From: CAWKMN01 sp963850765
GTDB taxonomy: Bacteria > Chloroflexota > Anaerolineae > Aggregatilineales > Aggregatilineaceae
DNA length: 64,000 nt
Direction of reading: 5' to 3'
NCBI GenBank assembly: GCA_963850765.1
Contig: CAWKMN010000006.1
Location: 248,001 to 312,000, forward strand
Shown: positions 60,813-64,000 of the stretch, one piece after another
Layout: the number at the start of each line of letters is the position of its first letter
How positions within the stretch are numbered: the stretch's first letter is position 1
The notes under the pieces: model-generated
The model's database searches: none
Seen by the model: the letters and a program-made list of their open reading frames with translations, nothing else
What the model was told of the DNA's origin: nothing
Position numbers and translations under genes: made by a program

Positions 60813-63293
60813 CTAGAACCCGGCCTCGCTGATCCTGGCCTGGGTCTGCGCGCTGGCCTGTTTGATCGACTTCATCGCCGCGACAAGCTGATTCATGGCG
60901 TTATTCTGCTGGCGGGTGCTGGCCGCGATCTGGATGGCGACCGTGGCCGCCTCCTCAATGACAGCCGCCAGATCGCGGATGGCGACCCCGGCCTGGTTCG
61001 CCAGTCCCATACCAGACTGCGCGCCCTTGATGCCCTCTTCCGTGACCATCACAGCGTTATTCGCCGCGCGCTGAATCTCGTTCAGAATGCCGCTGACCCT
61101 GGCTGTCGCCGCCTGCGACTGCCCCGATAGCTGCCGCATTTCACGGGCGACCACGGCGAATCCCAGCCCATCATTGCCGGCCCGCGCCGCTTCGATGCTG
61201 GCATTCAGCGCCAGCAGCCGGGACTGATTCGCGATTTCTTCCACCGCGCTGATGATCTCACCGATCTGCTGGGTCCGCTCCGACAGCGCCAGAATGCTCT
61301 GGGCAATATCCGCCACCTGATGCTGAATCGTTTCCATACCGGCCACCGTCGCGGTGACGGCGTTCTGGCCGGATTTTGAGACGTCCACCGATTGTTGGGC
61401 GGTATTCGCGACCGTCTGCGCCTGCCGGGATGTCTCCGCGATCGTGACCCGGATCTGCTCGGAGGTTGCCAGGGTCTCGGTCACGATGGTATCCAACTGC
61501 GCCGTATGCTGCTGAACCTGCTGCATCAGCATAGCCCCTTGCAGCATACTGCTGATCTGGACGCGCAGGCTTTCGTAAATCCCGACATCCGACGGGCCGG
61601 TCTCAAAGATGATGTAGCCGAACTGCTGTTCCCGGAAGTAGACCGGTACGATCACCGCCGAGAGCAGTTTATCACCCGTTCGCAGCCGGTGCGGAACAAG
61701 CTGAAGCGATGGATAGCGCAGCCCTCCGCGCGGCACCTCAACGGGACCATTTTCGTTATAAGCAAATATCAGGTTGGCCCCTTCTTTCGGCCGTTCGGGA
61801 TAATCGTACAGCGCCAGATAGCAGCCGGGAAGGCCCAGCCGCGGCAGACCGCTGGTCAGCGCTTCAATCAACTCGGACAGGTCGAAGGTGGTGATCAGGA
61901 TTTCGCCAATGCTGTGCAGAATATCAGCCTGCTGGTGTGCCAGCAACTCTTGCAGGCCGCCGAAGCGATTGGTCGCTTCCGCAATGATCACACGCGCTTG
62001 CTGCCACAGATCCTCTGCCCGGCACAGATGCTCCTGCTCGGCCAGAAGGGGTAAGACAAGGCGGCGATGCTCGGATATGATGCTCTGCCACGCTCGCACT
62101 TCACGTTTGATCGCCACCGTATGGCGGATGGCTTCGTCCAGCGCCGAGCCAAATGCATCGATTAAATCGCCCAGTACATCGTCTGAAAAGGCAACCAGCA
62201 GCCGCCTGACCCAGGCAGGATCAAGGTCCTCAAATACGGAGCGCGTTACGTTGATCATCTCCGCCTGGATGTGCTCGGTGGCGGTCCCAAGCGTACCTCC
62301 GGGTGTCTCGCCGGCGGCGTTTTTCAGCCTCAGCTCAGCGATAGGTCCGGTAGCGCCCTGCAGCACGATGGGATCGGGACAGCCGCAGGATTGTCGAATC
62401 ACCAGCTCGGTGGGCATATTTTTCTGAAGCGGTATATCCTCGCCGCGAAGCTGTGCCAGCACCATCTCAATCGCCAGCCGGCCCTGTTCATAGATCGGCT
62501 GGCGGACAGACGTCAGCGACGGGGCGCTGTATTCCCCGCTGCGATGACCGTCGAAGCCTGTCACGGCGACGTCTTCTGGCACCCGAAATCCCCGCGCCTG
62601 CAATTCGATCAGCACGCCCAGGGCCGACGCATCGTTGCTGGCGGCTACGGCGTCGAAGTCAACACCCGGCCGCAGCCCTCGTTCGTCGATCAGCACCCTG
62701 ATCGCGTCGCGCCCGGAGCTTTCTACCCACGTGGTAGGCGGGCTGACGAGCGCCGGATCCAGCGGCAGGCCGTATTCCGCCAGCACGTCGGTATAGGCTT
62801 GATAGCGGATCCTGAACTCCGGGTGTTCTTGCGGCCCGCTGATATAGGCGATCCGGCGAAACCGGTGGGCCTCGATGAGATGGTTGATCAGCTGGCGCAT
62901 GCCCTGGAAATTGTCCACTGTGAGGCTTGGGATACCCTTCAGCGGCAGACCCAGACTCACCCTGGGCAGTGGGTGGTAGCGGTCGGCAAATCGCTGCATC
63001 CCATCCAGGCTGACCCAGTGGGCCATCGTGGCGCTGCTGAACACCAGCCCATCCACGTTATCGGCGCTTGCCAACTGGTAGATGACGTTAGCCTGTGCCG
63101 CGAATCCATCGGGGCTTTCCAACAGATTGCCCTGGAAGCCGATCAGGTTGGCATCATGGGATCGAACCGCATCCAGCGCCCCGTTCCACAGCACCGATTC
63201 GTGGACAGTCAGCGAATCCACCATAAACCCGATGGTCGGACGTATACGGTGCAGCTTAGCACGTCCAGCGTTAGCAGTTTCTGATCGCTCCAT
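60813..63293 (-). CDS. Soluble LacI-type sensor fused to methyl-accepting chemotaxis signalling domain
   Basis: An 826-residue protein in three parts. Residues 18-302 are a LacI effector domain (RPTIGFMVDSL, AASNDASALGVL, TGFDGH, ending PTELVIRQSCGC) without an HTH. Residues about 330-590 contain helices and a GAF-like module (DLSELIEALTSGLPRLGLPG). Residues about 600-826 are an MCP cytoplasmic domain with the hairpin tip NQSRLLALNASIEAARAG (689-706) and GFAVVAREMRQLS. No signal peptide or membrane helix is present, so it would sense a cytoplasmic sugar and signal to CheA/CheW. Start 63293 has GGGGAG nine bases upstream. No che gene is nearby. Confidence 0.9.
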   Translation of the reverse strand: MERSETANAGRAKLHRIRPTIGFMVDSLTVHESVLWNGALDAVRSHDANLIGFQGNLLESPDGFAAQANVIYQLASADNVDGLVFSSATMAHWVSLDGMQRFADRYHPLPRVSLGLPLKGIPSLTVDNFQGMRQLINHLIEAHRFRRIAYISGPQEHPEFRIRYQAYTDVLAEYGLPLDPALVSPPTTWVESSGRDAIRVLIDERGLRPGVDFDAVAASNDASALGVLIELQARGFRVPEDVAVTGFDGHRSGEYSAPSLTSVRQPIYEQGRLAIEMVLAQLRGEDIPLQKNMPTELVIRQSCGCPDPIVLQGATGPIAELRLKNAAGETPGGTLGTATEHIQAEMINVTRSVFEDLDPAWVRRLLVAFSDDVLGDLIDAFGSALDEAIRHTVAIKREVRAWQSIISEHRRLVLPLLAEQEHLCRAEDLWQQARVIIAEATNRFGGLQELLAHQQADILHSIGEILITTFDLSELIEALTSGLPRLGLPGCYLALYDYPERPKEGANLIFAYNENGPVEVPRGGLRYPSLQLVPHRLRTGDKLLSAVIVPVYFREQQFGYIIFETGPSDVGIYESLRVQISSMLQGAMLMQQVQQHTAQLDTIVTETLATSEQIRVTIAETSRQAQTVANTAQQSVDVSKSGQNAVTATVAGMETIQHQVADIAQSILALSERTQQIGEIISAVEEIANQSRLLALNASIEAARAGNDGLGFAVVAREMRQLSGQSQAATARVSGILNEIQRAANNAVMVTEEGIKGAQSGMGLANQAGVAIRDLAAVIEEAATVAIQIAASTRQQNNAMNQLVAAMKSIKQASAQTQARISEAGF

Positions 63294-63626
63294 CACCCGA
63301 ACTCCCCATACACTAATCGGATATCCACCCAAATCCCGGCAAGAAGGTGAACCAGCACGGCTATGGAATTAAGTGTTGTTTACGGTGCTCAGTCCTTATT
63401 CTACGGCGATTTGTCTTTGCGCACTATCACGCCCATCCCTCTGAAAAACCGCCGGGCAAGCCAAGACCACAGGGCCGGATTTTACCAGCGGATTTAAAAA
63501 CCTTTAAACGATCTCCATCCAACTATTAAACTCGGTTTACCAAGCCGTTTATGTCCGGTCCCTAACATCTGGACTATGGAAAACAAACATATCAAACTCA
63601 AATCTACACTCAAAGAGGAGCATGTC
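63294..63626. other. Intergenic region between divergent MCP fusion and pstS
   Basis: About 330 bases with no gene. It is AT-richer than its surroundings from about 63490 on, where the pstS promoter should lie. Segments such as CGGTTTACC and CCGTTTATG (63533-63552) look like a direct repeat 11 bases apart, perhaps a PhoB-type box, but the match is not strong enough to call. Confidence 0.35.
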
Positions 63627-64000
63627 ATGCAGGTCAACCGTTGGATAAAATTGCTGGCCCTGGCCCTGATTCTGACGCTGGTCGTCCCGGTGTCCGCGGC
63701 GCTGGCGCAAGACCCCGAACCGATTACACTGCCCGAGGTCGATCCCTTGAGCGTAACGGGCGACATCAGCATCGCCGGAAGCTCAACCGTGGAGCCGGTC
63801 ACGGTCGCCGTGGCCGCGCGCTTTAACGAAGATGGCTTTGCGGGCAATATCTCCGTGGCCGAGACTGGCACGGGCGCAGGCTTCGAGCGCTTCTGTGGTG
63901 AAGGCTCGACCGACATCAGCAACGCCAGCCGTCCCATCAAGGATTCCGAGTTGGAAAACTGCGCCGCGATTGGCCGCGACCATGTCCTCGAATTCCGGGT
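63627..64000 (+). CDS. pstS: Phosphate ABC transporter substrate-binding protein, N-terminal part
   Basis: Only about 124 residues are visible; the gene leaves the window. ATG 63627 has GAGGAG seven bases upstream and encodes a signal peptide (MQVNRWIKLLALALILTLVV, cleaved near LAQ). The mature part has the PstS pattern: SIAGSSTVEPVT, GTGAGFERFCGEGSTDIS and NASRPIKDSE, whose serines bind phosphate. The FCxGxxDI variant is the longer PstS branch seen in many Gram-positive-type and Chloroflexota genomes. Confidence 0.88.
   Translation, partial: MQVNRWIKLLALALILTLVVPVSAALAQDPEPITLPEVDPLSVTGDISIAGSSTVEPVTVAVAARFNEDGFAGNISVAETGTGAGFERFCGEGSTDISNASRPIKDSELENCAAIGRDHVLEFR

Overview
The window looks like part of a large, saprophytic bacterial chromosome of about 60% GC, most likely Chloroflexota (Anaerolineae-like). 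This is inferred from the gene mix: many CUT1-type sugar ABC systems without their own ATPase, many LacI-family regulators, a PCYCGC lipoprotein, and a soluble LacI-sensor/MCP fusion. I could not run a search to confirm the taxon.

Layout. (1) 0.0-6.3 kb: an amino-sugar locus. A LacI regulator, a neutral-ceramidase-like hydrolase, a DegT aminotransferase and an unidentified protein read left; nagA-nagB read right. (2) 6.6-14.6 kb: a two-component system (NarL-type regulator at 6.6 kb, histidine kinase at 13.0 kb) flanks a leftward redox operon. The operon encodes a PCYCGC lipoprotein, two CuA-type cupredoxins, a cytochrome b with a His/Asp-rich arm, a CCPP-motif protein, a membrane 4Fe-4S protein and cytochrome c. 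A 14-base box at the same distance from a -10 hexamer precedes both the regulator gene and the operon. (3) 14.7-15.7 kb: a lone tyrosine recombinase. (4) 15.7-24.4 kb: GH99-like and GH31 glycosidases, a CUT1 ABC transporter, and a divergent LacI regulator that probably carries two helix-turn-helix domains. (5) 24.5-29.2 kb: a complete Liv-type ABC transporter. (6) 29.5-33.5 kb: a DUF5655 protein and a CUT1 transporter whose last permease is truncated. (7) 33.5-43.9 kb: a rightward operon with a mutarotase-like protein, GH127 beta-L-arabinofuranosidase, CUT1 transporter, LacI, two dehydrogenases and an HpcH aldolase. (8) 43.9-60.6 kb: two divergent operons around a LacI gene. Leftward are a racemase-like protein, four-carbon acid sugar kinase, split transketolase and cysteine hydrolase. 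Rightward are a class II aldolase, PfkB kinase, ROK kinase, cupin phosphoglucose isomerase, a tandem-duplicated sugar-binding protein, RbsC/RbsA-like subunits, a UroD-like protein and a FAD oxidase. (9) 60.6-64.0 kb: an inverted-repeat element, a LacI-sensor/MCP fusion, and the start of pstS.

Recurring themes. Most LacI genes lie beside recognisable promoters overlapped by palindromes. All five complete solute-binding-protein genes are followed by a strong stem-loop before the next permease gene. Several genes carry single-base indels. Some are demonstrably in homopolymers (G7, C4, T4), which points to sequence error more than to decay; the 7.3-9.9 kb stretch is worst affected.
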